Source of the DNA: Devosia oryziradicis
Lineage (GTDB): Bacteria > Pseudomonadota > Alphaproteobacteria > Rhizobiales > Devosiaceae
Assembly (NCBI RefSeq): GCF_016698645.1
Contig: NZ_CP068047.1
Coordinates: 2,081,001 to 2,145,000, forward strand
Length of the DNA stretch: 64,000 nucleotides
Direction of reading: 5' to 3'
In this document: positions 1 through 8,177 of the stretch, piece after piece
Numbering within the stretch: the stretch's first letter is position 1
Layout: the number at the start of each line of letters is the position of its first letter
The notes under the pieces: generated by a model
Databases searched by the model: none
What the model saw: the letters and a program-made list of their open reading frames with translations, nothing else
What the model was told of the DNA's origin: nothing
Position numbers and translations under genes: made by a program

Positions 1-648
1 GGTGTCGAACTGGCGCCAGGACTGCAGCGCCTCGGCATCGAACGTGTAGATGGCTGCGATGCCGCTTGGCAGATAGACCGTGCGGACGCATTGGGCCTGG
101 CCGCCGACGGAAACCGGGTCCACACATTTGGCGACGAACGGATCGGGCGACAGCGCGTCGTACCAGACGCTTTCGCCCGCATAGCCATTGGTTGAGAGCA
201 TCGGCTTGCCAACGAGCCCAGGCACGCCACTCAACGTCTGATCGGCAAACTGATGCAGATAGACGCCGTCGAGCAGCCGAGAACTGGCACGGGCGCGACT
301 GCGTGGCAGCAGGGTGATGTCCATGGGCAGGGGCGTTTCCACACCCTCGGGCGCATAGAGGATGCGCAGGTCGATCTGGTTGGTGAAGCCATTGCGGATC
401 TGCTCGCCATAGCGGAACCAGTGGGTGGGAATGGAAAGCTCCCGCCCCGAAATGGTCTGCGTGATCGGCTCGGAATCGTCCAGCGATGGGGCAGGGACCC
501 GGCTGGTCCGTCCCAACTCGTCGATCAGGTAGGCGGCTCCCACCGCAAGCAACAACACCAGAACGGCAATACCGGCGAGGTTATAGGCCAGCGAGGACTG
601 GCCGGCCTGGCGGGTGGCCGGAGCCGATTGCGAACTCATCTCCAGCAT
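1..648 (-). CDS. membrane-anchored hypothetical protein (3' part missing)
   Basis: An open frame on the minus strand runs off the left edge, so the C-terminus is missing (about 216 residues visible). The start is ATG at 648, with a second in-frame ATG at 639; neither has a clear ribosome site. After a short polar N-terminus there is one hydrophobic segment (about residues 20-40, rich in A, V and L), then a soluble domain, which suggests a single-pass protein with the bulk in the periplasm. The soluble part has a Cys pair (KCVDPVS and AQCVRT) that could form a disulfide. I do not recognise the family. A CtrA-like site lies in the divergent promoter region with the gene at 752. Confidence 0.7.
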   Translation of the reverse strand, partial: MLEMSSQSAPATRQAGQSSLAYNLAGIAVLVLLLAVGAAYLIDELGRTSRVPAPSLDDSEPITQTISGRELSIPTHWFRYGEQIRNGFTNQIDLRILYAPEGVETPLPMDITLLPRSRARASSRLLDGVYLHQFADQTLSGVPGLVGKPMLSTNGYAGESVWYDALSPDPFVAKCVDPVSVGGQAQCVRTVYLPSGIAAIYTFDAEALQSWRQFDT

Positions 649-698
649 TAACCAGTTTACCCATGGGGACGTGACAGCGCATTGGGCCGGCAATATGC

Positions 699-713
699 TT
701 AATGAAGGGTTAA
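699..713. promoter_or_regulatory. CtrA-like binding site (TTAA-N7-TTAA)
   Basis: The sequence TTAA-TGAAGGG-TTAA matches the full alphaproteobacterial CtrA consensus TTAA-N7-TTAA exactly. It lies between the divergent genes starting at 648 and 752 and could control either. Binding is inferred. Confidence 0.5.
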
Positions 714-751
714 CATTGACGCCTGGGCGTTGGCGGCGGGGACGGATCTGG

Positions 752-1072
752 ATGACCAAGGAATTGCTGACGGCGGCGTTTTGTATTGCCACGGGCCTGT
801 GCGTCGCCGGGGCCGGCACCCATCTCTACCAGTGGCTCGCCAAGCAGCAGGCCATGCTGCGTTATGACGGCAAGACCTTCGTCAATTCGCTGGGCAATCT
901 TGCCATGAGTTTCATATGCGGCCCCTACATCATGCTGCAGATGGGCTGGCGGCAGGATGAGGGCGGCGCGCTCTCGACGACGTCAGCGCTGGTTTCAGCG
1001 GTCGTCGCCTTCAGCTGGGCGTTCATCACAGGCCTGCTGTTCCTGGGAATCTATGTGGTGACCCGTTTCTGA
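752..1072 (+). CDS. small conserved membrane protein
   Basis: 106 residues from ATG at 752. The protein is mostly membrane: a hydrophobic N-terminal helix (residues 5-25), a middle segment around residues 45-60 (NLAMSFICGPYIMLQM) and a C-terminal helix (about 78-104). This looks like a three-helix inner-membrane protein. The frame stays open upstream to 614, but that stretch crosses the intergenic region and the CtrA-like site, so the short form is preferred. It resembles uncharacterised small membrane proteins of Hyphomicrobiales; no function can be assigned. Confidence 0.7.
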   Translation: MTKELLTAAFCIATGLCVAGAGTHLYQWLAKQQAMLRYDGKTFVNSLGNLAMSFICGPYIMLQMGWRQDEGGALSTTSALVSAVVAFSWAFITGLLFLGIYVVTRF

Positions 1073-1097
1073 GCGACTTTGTCCGCGGTTACAAAAC

Positions 1098-1133
1098 AAT
1101 GAGGCCAGCTTCGGTTGCGAAGCTGGCCTCATT
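1098..1133 (-). terminator. hairpin, probable bidirectional terminator
   Basis: A perfect 16-bp stem (1098-1113 with 1118-1133) closes a GTTG loop. On the minus strand it is followed by a T-rich run (TTGTTTTG), the arrangement of an intrinsic terminator for the minus-strand gene at 1338-1970. On the plus strand it lies just after the stop at 1072, so it may also end that transcript. Confidence 0.6.
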
Positions 1134-1192
1134 CATCAGACCCCTATCAGGGATAGGCTTTGGGCGGGGTCCGGAACTCTCGGAGAAGCGAT

Positions 1193-1309
1193 ACTGAGAC
1201 GATGCTGGCCTGTAAACCGCGGGCCTCTGCGCTTCCGGTGCTCACGTACTTAAGTACGCTCCGCTCCGGTTCTCGAGGCCCGCCGTTTTCGGCTCAGCCT
1301 CGTCTCAGT
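1193..1309. repeat. long imperfect palindromic intergenic element
   Basis: About 117 bp form one nested imperfect palindrome centred on 1250/1251. Outer arms 1193-1202 and 1300-1309 match over 10 bp (ACTGAGACGA / TCGTCTCAGT). Middle arms contain CGGGCCTC / GAGGCCCG. The centre is CGTACTTAAGTACG. Such mosaic palindromes are typical multi-copy intergenic elements; the copy number cannot be seen here. Confidence 0.7.
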
Positions 1310-1337
1310 CTCACTACTCCGTCGTGTCTCACTGGTG

Positions 1338-1970
1338 CTAGTTGATGGCGGCGGTGGCGGTGACGACGTCGCGCGTATCGATCATGTCGACCCACTGGCC
1401 GGCATTGGCCTGCGACTGGCGCTTGATGAACTTGTAGGGGGTCTGGCTCCACAGATCGACCGAGCCGACCTGGTTGTCGAGGACGAGGTCGCCGCGATCG
1501 GTCCGCACCATCAGGACGGCATGGCCTTCGCCATTGGCTTGCTTGACCACGGCCATCAGCAGCGTCGAGGCGGGCCAGCCGGCATTGATCAGTTCACGGC
1601 GCTTGGCCAGGGCATAGTCCTCGCAGTCGCCGAAACCGTTTGGATAGGTCCAGAATTCGGCGACCTGATAGAGGTCCTGGTCGGTAACCGGGGTCACGGC
1701 CAGGTTCACGCCGGCATTGATCGACAGCAGCTGCTGCCACAGGCCCTCGTTCAGCGACACGAATTCGACGGGGTGAGCATAGGCGCGGCATTCGTCCGGG
1801 CGGCTCTTGCAGAACTCGGCGTGGCCCACCGGGATGCTGGTCGTGCCACCGGCCGTCTGCACGAAGGCGACGTTGGTGGTGTCGAGTGCCTGGGTCGGAC
1901 TGACGGTCGCGGCAAGCGCCATGATGGCGGCCATGAGCGCGGCTCCCAGTCCTTTCTTGTTGGCATGCAT
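1338..1970 (-). CDS. transglutaminase-like cysteine peptidase (BTLCP / LapG-type)
   Basis: 210 residues. The start is ATG at 1970, chosen over the frame's upstream GTG at 1997 because AGGGAG lies 9 nt before it and it begins a good signal peptide (cleavage near SPTQA). The mature part has the three marks of the BTLCP family (Pfam PF06035): Cys in GDCEDYAL, His in GHAVLM and Asp in LDNQ, the expected catalytic triad. Family members act in the periplasm; the best known, LapG, cleaves surface adhesins under c-di-GMP control. A PilZ protein is encoded 0.7 kb upstream on the same strand, but no LapD-like receptor is present in the window, so the LapG role is not established. Confidence 0.85.
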   Translation of the reverse strand: MHANKKGLGAALMAAIMALAATVSPTQALDTTNVAFVQTAGGTTSIPVGHAEFCKSRPDECRAYAHPVEFVSLNEGLWQQLLSINAGVNLAVTPVTDQDLYQVAEFWTYPNGFGDCEDYALAKRRELINAGWPASTLLMAVVKQANGEGHAVLMVRTDRGDLVLDNQVGSVDLWSQTPYKFIKRQSQANAGQWVDMIDTRDVVTATAAIN

Positions 1971-2112
1971 TTGTGTGATCTCCCTGATGGAGACCACGCT
2001 AAGGCGGGCGGCTTAGGCCGATCCGAAAACTACCACGCAGTTTTTATGCGTGTTTTATCGATCTGATTCCGGCAAAATTTACCATACGCGCCAGGGTCTT
2101 GGCGTCGCCGGC

Positions 2113-2637
2113 TCAGGAGTGGATTCCGGCGAGCACCTGGGCATAGAGAGCATCGTCCTGCCCCGCACCCTGACGGCATTGCTTGGAGCCGATATGGATG
2201 ACGGCTACCTGGTCCAGGGCCGTCGAGGAATAGACGAAGGACTTTGTTTCCTCGGTTCCCGGTGACATATGCCAGTTCTGGTGGTGCGCAACGATGTTGT
2301 GGCCATCCTCGGCGACGGCCAGTGCCGTGACACAAACATAGTCGTCGTCGCGCGGATCGAGGTCGGTCAAAGTCTGTGTCAGGCTGAGTTCGCCCCTGGC
2401 CAGGTCAAGCTGGATGGACATGTCCACCCACTGATTGCGCTTCCAGTCCCACTTCTGGTGATAGGCCGGGCATTGCAACACGTCGCCCGTGGGAACGCAG
2501 TCGGCAACATGCACCTGCTGCCAGGCGTAGCCATCCCAATCGCCGCGGCCATCGGCGAAGGCGCCATGCGATGAGCCAAAGGAGAGCAGGGTGGCGGCCA
2601 AGGTGGCCAGGCTGGAAGCACGGAGCATTGCTGTCAT
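2113..2637 (-). CDS. secreted hypothetical protein
   Basis: 174 residues starting with MTAMLRASSLATLAATLLSF and a predicted Sec cleavage near GAFADG, so the product is probably periplasmic or secreted. A second ATG three codons in is an alternative start. The mature part has four Cys residues (DCVPTG, QCPAYH, VCVTAL, KQCRQG) that could form two disulfides. No family recognised. It lies between the BTLCP peptidase and the PilZ gene on the same strand, with gaps of roughly 140 and 70 bp. Confidence 0.75.
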   Translation of the reverse strand: MTAMLRASSLATLAATLLSFGSSHGAFADGRGDWDGYAWQQVHVADCVPTGDVLQCPAYHQKWDWKRNQWVDMSIQLDLARGELSLTQTLTDLDPRDDDYVCVTALAVAEDGHNIVAHHQNWHMSPGTEETKSFVYSSTALDQVAVIHIGSKQCRQGAGQDDALYAQVLAGIHS

Positions 2638-2709
2638 GAAACCATCATAACGCCGTCGAAAGCGCAGGAGAATTCACAAGAGCGCGGGGCGGGCTTGCCC
2701 TGACTGCAA

Positions 2710-3342
2710 TCAGTTCATGCGGAGATTTTGCTGGATGACCGTCAACATTTCCTGGGCCGAGGCAAATTCGACGGCGACCCCGTTCTGGAAATGGCGGACG
2801 ACGCGCGCGCGCATGCGACCCAGGGTGACCGGGGTGCCCATGGCTGGACGCACATCGAGCTCCACGGCGGCGCCGGAGAGCGAGATATCGATGATTTTGC
2901 AGTTGTAGCGGCGGCCATCGTCGAGCACGACGGTGGAGTGCCGGATATCGGGCACGACGCGTTCGTGCCGGCGATCCTCGGGCAGGTTGAGGACGTCCTT
3001 ATTGGCCAGCCAGGTCAGTTGCGCGGCCATCTTGTCGCGCTTGCGCGGCGAAGCGGAGATGTCCATGAGGAAACCGCCCTCGACAGAGGCCTGGACCGTG
3101 CCCTCGATGCGGCCGACGAGATCGACATAGGCGATGACTTTCTCGCCCGCCTCACCGGCAACCGGGGCAATGACCAGTGCGTCGCCGGGGGACATTTCGA
3201 GGATCTGGCACGGGAATTCGCGACGGTCGGCCAGCATATAGCGGCCGAGCACGGATACTTTCACGCGCTGGAACTTGTTCGGCTCGGCGCGCGTGCGCGA
3301 CGGGGCGATGAACTGCGGTGAGTTGAGATCGTCGCTGAGCAT
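2710..3342 (-). CDS. PilZ domain protein (c-di-GMP binding)
   Basis: 210 residues from ATG at 3342; a GTG ten codons upstream (3372) is possible. The C-terminal half is a PilZ domain with both c-di-GMP motifs: RRHER (RxxxR) and, about 30 residues later, DISLSG (DxSxxG). The N-terminal half (FQRVKV...GRYM, EMSPGD) looks like a second, degenerate PilZ-like domain without the RxxxR arginines. PilZ proteins are cytosolic effectors that tie c-di-GMP level to motility, polysaccharide or adhesion. Which process this one controls is not shown. Confidence 0.85.
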   Translation of the reverse strand: MLSDDLNSPQFIAPSRTRAEPNKFQRVKVSVLGRYMLADRREFPCQILEMSPGDALVIAPVAGEAGEKVIAYVDLVGRIEGTVQASVEGGFLMDISASPRKRDKMAAQLTWLANKDVLNLPEDRRHERVVPDIRHSTVVLDDGRRYNCKIIDISLSGAAVELDVRPAMGTPVTLGRMRARVVRHFQNGVAVEFASAQEMLTVIQQNLRMN

Positions 3343-3470
3343 TCGCCGGACCGTGGACGCTGATGGTTCCACGGCAAGCTAGCGCGTCTTGGTTAACGCA
3401 AGGTGTTCTGATCGGCGGCGTTGCGCAGCGGGATACTGCACAAATTGCGCTGCACGCGGTGGCAAATTGC

Positions 3471-4124
3471 TTACTGACGACCGCCGTCGATGACTGCCAG
3501 ATGTGCGTAGCGGCGGGCGGTGCGGCCGTAGACAACGGCGGGCATGGCAACAGGGGCTGCAGCCCCGCCAAAACCTCCATCGTTGACCACGCTGGCCGAG
3601 ACTTCGCGCACCGAATCCTGCATTGCCACGTCATCGGGCCAGATCAGGCGGAGGCCGGTAATGCGCTGCTCGAGGATGGGCTGTACGCCCAGCCAGTACG
3701 GCTCGTCCAGGGCCGTCATGGCGCCGAGCAGGCGGGTATGGGTCGAGCCGTTGTGGCGCAGCGGCATCAGGATGGTTTCGAAGGTAACCTTGGTGTGCAT
3801 GGCCGTGCTGCCCTGGAACGTCACCAGTGCGACAGCATGGTCTTCGGTGACGGCGCGGAGCAGGGTCTCCATCGCGTCATGGTCGCGTTCGTGCCAGAGC
3901 GCGGAGAAAGAACGGCCCTTGAGTTCGCGGCAATAGCTGGTGCAGAGATGACTGCCGGCGAGGCGAAAGGAGAACTTTTCGCTCTCATCAAGTTCGAGAA
4001 TGAAGGTATTGGCAAGGGCGTCGCGGATGCGCGTGGGGTCGATATCCTTGCGGTCGGGAGCGCTGCGCGCGCCACGGATGGAATTCCAGTAGTCGTAAAG
4101 CTGCCTGGTGCTCGTCTTCTGCAT
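3471..4124 (-). CDS. PAS_5-type PAS domain protein
   Basis: 217 residues. The first 150 residues match the alphaproteobacterial PAS_5 family: LYDYWNSIRG near the start, DPTRIRDALANTFILE, and FRLAGSHLCTSYCRELKGR followed by FSALW. There is no kinase, GGDEF or DNA-binding domain, so it is probably a stand-alone sensor or adaptor. The last 50 residues look disordered. A CtrA-like site lies about 100 bp upstream, shared with the divergent rhomboid gene. Family known, function not. Confidence 0.8.
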   Translation of the reverse strand: MQKTSTRQLYDYWNSIRGARSAPDRKDIDPTRIRDALANTFILELDESEKFSFRLAGSHLCTSYCRELKGRSFSALWHERDHDAMETLLRAVTEDHAVALVTFQGSTAMHTKVTFETILMPLRHNGSTHTRLLGAMTALDEPYWLGVQPILEQRITGLRLIWPDDVAMQDSVREVSASVVNDGGFGGAAAPVAMPAVVYGRTARRYAHLAVIDGGRQ

Positions 4125-4218
4125 GATTTCTCTGACCCGCCACGTCCGATCGGGCGCTCCCCCGGGAACGCGACCGCCGCAGGCCGGACATTGGCAAAAG
4201 CGTGGGGCAAAAGCGCCC

Positions 4219-4233
4219 TTAAAGAATAGTTAA
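4219..4233. promoter_or_regulatory. CtrA-like binding site (TTAA-N7-TTAA)
   Basis: TTAA-AGAATAG-TTAA is an exact match to the CtrA consensus, followed at once by a further GGTTAAC half-site. It lies between the divergent PAS_5 gene (start 4124) and rhomboid gene (start 4306). Control by CtrA is inferred. Confidence 0.55.
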
Positions 4234-4305
4234 GGTTAACGTCCGTTGCCCGATGTGGAAAAGAAGAGCGTAACGGGCGGGGCGCCAGCGAGTCGGAGCA
4301 AAGTG

Positions 4306-5040
4306 ATGAGTGAACAAGATCCGACACCCCCAAATCCGCAGCAGCAGGCGCGTGAGCCGATCTTTCTGTTGCCCGGCGACGTGACGGCCATTATCGGGGT
4401 CCTGGTGGCCATTCACCTGGCGTCAACCCTGGTGCTTAACCAGGACGGCCAGATGCAACTGGTCTTCTGGTTCGCGTTCCAGCCGCTGCGTATCATTGCG
4501 GGACTGGACGACCTGTCGCTGGCGGTGCCGCTCATCTGGACGCCGTTCAGCCACGCCCTGCTGCATGCAGGCTGGGAGCATGTGCTGGTCAACTGCGCCT
4601 GGTTCGCCATCTTCGCGACGCCGGTGTCGCGGCGCTATGGGGCCGGGCCGATGATGGCGATCTTCTTCATCTCGGCCGCCGCCGGCGCCGCGCTGTTCGC
4701 GGCGACGACGCTCTATTCGGGATCGTACCTGATCGGGGCATCGGGCGGTGTTGCGGGGCTGACGGGAGCGGCGGTGCGCTTCATCTTCCAGCCAGTGATG
4801 GTGGCGCAGCATCCCGAGACGGGCGAGCGGATGGTGCTGGGCCGCCGGCTGGCCAGCTTCGCCGACCTCTGGCGCGACAGCCGTGCCCGGTTCTTCGTGT
4901 TGATCTGGGTCCTGCTCAACGCGGCGGTGCCGCTGCTGCCGTTGGTGACCGGCACGCAAATGTCGGTCGCCTGGCAATCGCATCTGGGTGGGTTCTTCGC
5001 TGGACTGCTCGTCGTCGGCCTGTTCGAGCGGAAGAGCTAG
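4306..5040 (+). CDS. rhomboid family intramembrane serine protease
   Basis: 244 residues from ATG at 4306, chosen because GGAG lies 7 nt upstream. About six hydrophobic helices are visible. The rhomboid catalytic pair is present: Ser147 in GASGGVAG and His226 in QSHLGGF. A long loop (about residues 160-190) separates the Ser helix from the next helix. Rhomboids cleave membrane proteins within the bilayer; substrates cannot be predicted. It converges on hisI with a 4-bp gap. Confidence 0.9.
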   Translation: MSEQDPTPPNPQQQAREPIFLLPGDVTAIIGVLVAIHLASTLVLNQDGQMQLVFWFAFQPLRIIAGLDDLSLAVPLIWTPFSHALLHAGWEHVLVNCAWFAIFATPVSRRYGAGPMMAIFFISAAAGAALFAATTLYSGSYLIGASGGVAGLTGAAVRFIFQPVMVAQHPETGERMVLGRRLASFADLWRDSRARFFVLIWVLLNAAVPLLPLVTGTQMSVAWQSHLGGFFAGLLVVGLFERKS

Positions 5041-5044
5041 CCAA

Positions 5045-5494
5045 CTAGCCGTAGACTTCGTCCGGATCAAACAGCTTCGGCAGCCCGCGATCTTCCAATC
5101 TGGCCTTGCCATCGACCAGCACCGCGCGGCGGTAGAAGCAGCTTTTGCGGCCGGTATGGCAGGCGGCGCCGCGGCCGGTCTGATTGACCACCAGGACGAT
5201 CGCGTCCTGGTCGCAATCGGTGCGCAGTTCGACCACTTCCTGCAGCTCGCCCGAAGTTTCGCCCTTCTTCCACAGCTTGCCGCGCGAGCGGGACCAGTAG
5301 TGGGCGATGCCGGTTTCCAGCGTGAGCGCCAGGGCCTGGGCATTCATATGCGCCAGCATCAGCACTTCGTTGGTGCCGGCCTCGATGGTGACGACGGTCA
5401 CGAGCCCTGCCGCATCGAAGCGGGGGGCGAAGGCGGTGCCTTCTTCAAGTTCGGCATGGGTGAGCGGTGCGGGATCGGTGAAGAGCTGGGTCAT
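5045..5494 (-). CDS. hisI: phosphoribosyl-AMP cyclohydrolase
   Basis: 149 residues, usual for a stand-alone HisI. It catalyses the third step of histidine synthesis, opening the ring of phosphoribosyl-AMP. Diagnostic stretches are [18 protein letters not shown] (residues 65-82) and the metal-binding part with TDCDQDAI and [12 protein letters not shown]. The frame is open far upstream, but ATG at 5494 gives the family length. There is no HisE domain. Being close to folE (with only the AraC gene between) fits an order often seen in Hyphomicrobiales. Confidence 0.95.
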   Translation of the reverse strand: MTQLFTDPAPLTHAELEEGTAFAPRFDAAGLVTVVTIEAGTNEVLMLAHMNAQALALTLETGIAHYWSRSRGKLWKKGETSGELQEVVELRTDCDQDAIVLVVNQTGRGAACHTGRKSCFYRRAVLVDGKARLEDRGLPKLFDPDEVYG

Positions 5495-5534
5495 GGCAGG
5501 GTTGTAGCGCCCCGGAGGTGCTTGATCCAGACGT

Positions 5535-6368
5535 TCAGCGCGCGACGGGTACCCAGACCTCGACGAGGCCATGACCGGTTTGGGCATCGTGCTCGGCGCC
5601 ATAGCGCTCGAAACTGGGGCCGCCGGTGGGGATGAGCGTGCTGGTGGGGAAGTAGTGCGCCCAGATCGAATAGGCCGTGCGGCGCATGGTCGAGATGTGG
5701 CCCTCATGGGCAAAGACCGCGTAGCGCTGGGCCGGAATATCGATATAGGCCATGCCTTCGTCCAGGTCGGCGGTAGGCAAGACCTCCACTCCGGCAAGGT
5801 AGCCGAAGCTGCAATCGTCCTCGAAATCGGCGACCACGCCATAGGTGGTGGAGCCGACCTGTCCGGGCATGTGGCCGACATAGGGGCTGAAGCGCTGCCA
5901 GAGGGCGGGAATGCCCTCGTTGGTGGCAAAGGTATAGCGCTCGCTAAAACCGGCAACGCGCAACGGCGCAGCATCCACGATGCGGGGTTCGGGCAGGGCG
6001 GCCAGCAGTGTCTCGTCGATCCGCAACGGCGCGACCAACAGATCGGGATCGGCGATGCCGTGGGCGCGCATCTGCTCGGGGGTCTGGCCAAAATGGTCAC
6101 GGAAGGCGCGGGTAAAGGCTTCGTGCGAGGCGTAGCCGACATCGAGGGCGACCGAGAGAATATCGGGCGCACCATCGAGCAGCTTTTGTGCGGCCAGGGT
6201 CAGCCGGCGGCCCCGCACATAGGTCATGACAGACTGGCCTGTCATGGTGCCGAAGCTGCGCGACAGATGGAAGCGGGACACGCCGCCAATGTTGGCTATG
6301 TCGTCCAGGGTAATGTCGTCGGCGAAGCGGGTCTCGATGAACCAGATGGCGCGTTCAATGAATTGCAT
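5535..6368 (-). CDS. AraC family regulator with GyrI-like effector domain
   Basis: 277 residues. Residues 1-105 hold two helix-turn-helix motifs of the AraC/XylS type ([19 protein letters not shown] and [20 protein letters not shown], then the usual FGQTPEQ). Residues about 125-275 resemble a GyrI/Rob-like ligand-binding domain ([13 protein letters not shown]; ending LVEVWVPVA). DNA-binding first and effector domain second is the Rob/SoxS-with-GyrI plan. It lies between hisI and folE on the same strand; its targets are unknown. Confidence 0.88.
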   Translation of the reverse strand: MQFIERAIWFIETRFADDITLDDIANIGGVSRFHLSRSFGTMTGQSVMTYVRGRRLTLAAQKLLDGAPDILSVALDVGYASHEAFTRAFRDHFGQTPEQMRAHGIADPDLLVAPLRIDETLLAALPEPRIVDAAPLRVAGFSERYTFATNEGIPALWQRFSPYVGHMPGQVGSTTYGVVADFEDDCSFGYLAGVEVLPTADLDEGMAYIDIPAQRYAVFAHEGHISTMRRTAYSIWAHYFPTSTLIPTGGPSFERYGAEHDAQTGHGLVEVWVPVAR

Positions 6369-6417
6369 GGCGACCTCGATGGCAGCCTAGCGCCGGAGAC
6401 GCTTGATCGCGCTTGCC

Positions 6418-7041
6418 TCAGCGCTTGATCATGGCGAAGAAGCGGTCCTGTTCCACCCGGTCCTCGGCAAAGACGCCGGTGAAACGGTGGGTGACGGTGG
6501 TGGCGCCATGGGCGCGGACGCCGCGCATGGACATGCACATGTGCTCGGCCTCGAGCATGACGGCGGCGCCACGCGGCCCGAGATTCTCGTTGATGGCGTC
6601 GATGATCTGCGCCGTCAGGTTTTCCTGCGTCTGTAGGCGGCGGGCGAAGACATCTACCAGCCGCGCCAGCTTGGAGAGGCCGACCACGCCATCATGCGGC
6701 AGGTAGGCAATATGCGCCTTGCCGACAAATGGCACCATGTGGTGCTCGCAATGCGAACTGAATGGGATGTCCTTGACCAGGACGATGTCGTCGTAGCCGC
6801 CGACTTCCTTGAACGTCTTGGACAGGATCGCCTTTGGATTCTGCGTGTAGCCAGCGAAAAACTCACCAAAGGCGCGGGTGACGCGACCGGGTGTTTCCAG
6901 CAGGCCTTCGCGGGTCGGGTCGTCGCCGGCCCAGGCGAGCAAGGTGCGGACGGCTGCCTCGGCCTCTTCCTGTGTCGGGCGGGTGAACGAGGCAACGGCA
7001 GTAGTGGCGGTGCCGCCGATCGGCTTGGTGAACGCGTCCAT
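6418..7041 (-). CDS. folE: GTP cyclohydrolase I
   Basis: 207 residues from ATG at 7041, which has AAGGAG just upstream; the longer open frame is not supported. The enzyme converts GTP to dihydroneopterin triphosphate, the first step to tetrahydrofolate. The zinc and active-site motif [11 protein letters not shown] is intact, as are GLSKLAR and the C-terminal HMCMSMRGV...TVTH block. Zinc type IA by sequence. Divergent from the IscU-like gene. Confidence 0.97.
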   Translation of the reverse strand: MDAFTKPIGGTATTAVASFTRPTQEEAEAAVRTLLAWAGDDPTREGLLETPGRVTRAFGEFFAGYTQNPKAILSKTFKEVGGYDDIVLVKDIPFSSHCEHHMVPFVGKAHIAYLPHDGVVGLSKLARLVDVFARRLQTQENLTAQIIDAINENLGPRGAAVMLEAEHMCMSMRGVRAHGATTVTHRFTGVFAEDRVEQDRFFAMIKR

Positions 7042-7132
7042 CCAGTTGGCTCCTTCCGCCTGGCCATTCTCACGAGACCATGACGTTTGGGGACCGTCGA
7101 TTGCGACACAACCCTGACAGCCCGCTTGGGAC

Positions 7133-7146
7133 CTCCTATATAGGAG
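7133..7146. promoter_or_regulatory. 14-bp perfect palindrome between folE and the IscU-like gene
   Basis: CTCCTATATAGGAG is its own reverse complement and lies in the divergent promoter region. It could be an operator, or an overlapping pair of AT-rich -10 elements. No regulator is identified. Confidence 0.3.
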
Positions 7147-7185
7147 CCAGTGGCGCCCGTCACAAGAAACAGAATTGTGCGTTTC

Positions 7186-7638
7186 ATGGAACTTAGCGAT
7201 CTCTATTCCGACAAGATACTGGACCTTGCAGGAAATGCCTGCCAGCCGGGGCGTCTCATCGATCCCGATGCCAGTGCGCGGAAGGTCAGCCGGGTCTGCG
7301 GCTCGGTGATCGAGGTGGACGTTGTCGTGCGGGGCGGGGTGATCACCGATTACGGGCACGAGGTTTCGGCCTGCGCGCTGGGGCAGACATCGGCTGCGGT
7401 GGTGGCGCGGGAGATCGTGGGCACGCCGGTCAGCGAGTTCCGTCAGTTGCGCGACCAGATGCACTCGATGCTCAAGGACAATGGACGACCGCCCGAAGGC
7501 AAATGGAGCGACCTGCGTTTCCTCGAACCGGTGCGGGAATATCGAGCCCGCCACATGTCGACGCTGCTGGTGTTTGATGCGGTGGCTGAGGCGCTCGAAA
7601 AAGCCGAGTCGATTGAATCGCTTGCGGCAAAACGCTGA
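7186..7638 (+). CDS. IscU/NifU-like iron-sulfur cluster scaffold protein
   Basis: 150 residues from ATG at 7186; a GTG at 7150 is less likely because the GGAG is too near it. The U-type fold is marked by three conserved Cys: GNACQPG, SRVCGSV and [12 protein letters not shown]. These residues hold a nascent Fe-S cluster in IscU/SufU. The extra C-terminal 40 residues ([12 protein letters not shown]...) are typical of the alphaproteobacterial subgroup next to yidD. No isc or suf genes are in the window, so it may be a carrier and not the main scaffold. Its stop overlaps the yidD start by 1 bp. Confidence 0.85.
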   Translation: MELSDLYSDKILDLAGNACQPGRLIDPDASARKVSRVCGSVIEVDVVVRGGVITDYGHEVSACALGQTSAAVVAREIVGTPVSEFRQLRDQMHSMLKDNGRPPEGKWSDLRFLEPVREYRARHMSTLLVFDAVAEALEKAESIESLAAKR

Positions 7639-7949
7639 TGGATCGATTCATGGCGGTGTTCTGGCGGGTGGTTGACCTGCCGTTCAAATTTGCGGCGGTC
7701 CTGCTCATAACCATCTATCGCTATACCCTGTCGGCCTTTGTCGGGCGGACATGCCGGCACCTCCCGACATGCTCGGAATATACGCGCGACGCGATCTGGA
7801 AATTCGGGTTCTGGCCGGGCGGCTGGATGGGGCTGGCACGGTTCCAGCGCTGCCGGCCGGGCGGAACGCATGGCTATGACCCGGTGCCAGAGGCGTTGCC
7901 TGAGGGCGCGCACTGGTATGTGCCGTGGACTTATGGGCGGTGGCGATAG
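7638..7949 (+). CDS. yidD: membrane protein insertion efficiency factor YidD
   Basis: 103 residues. The YidD signature is complete: [28 protein letters not shown] followed by [17 protein letters not shown] (split by about 24 residues). YidD is a small membrane-associated protein thought to help YidC insert membrane proteins. The start ATG overlaps the stop of the IscU-like gene, so the two are translationally coupled. Confidence 0.95.
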   Translation: MDRFMAVFWRVVDLPFKFAAVLLITIYRYTLSAFVGRTCRHLPTCSEYTRDAIWKFGFWPGGWMGLARFQRCRPGGTHGYDPVPEALPEGAHWYVPWTYGRWR

Positions 7950-7957
7950 CCCCTTAC

Positions 7958-8071
7958 GCGATGTCATTCCGGCGAAGGCCGGAATCCAGGCGCGGCGTTG
8001 TCCGCTATCCGTTGGTTGCGGATTGCCACGGATATGGATCCGGCCTTCGCCGGGATGACATCGCGCTTTTT
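7958..8071. repeat. palindromic intergenic repeat (possible terminator)
   Basis: Two near-identical inverted arms (about 7958-7986 and 8036-8064), each with GGCGAAGGCCGG or its complement, enclose about 50 bp. This is the look of a REP-like multi-copy element common in alphaproteobacteria. The right arm is followed by TTTTT (8067-8071), so it may end the folE-side plus-strand transcript (IscU-like gene, yidD) before thrS. Confidence 0.7.
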
Positions 8072-8177
8072 GGATGGCTCTGCGGCTGGAATTGACGGCA
8101 AACCATGCTAGACAGGCCGCCTCGCAGTGGCCGCGTGCCATGCGCAACCGGGCCATGGTGGCCCCTGGAGACCTAAA

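Noticed and set aside
1160..1345. 61-codon frame across the palindromic element
   Set aside because: Translates the repeat only; no ribosome site.
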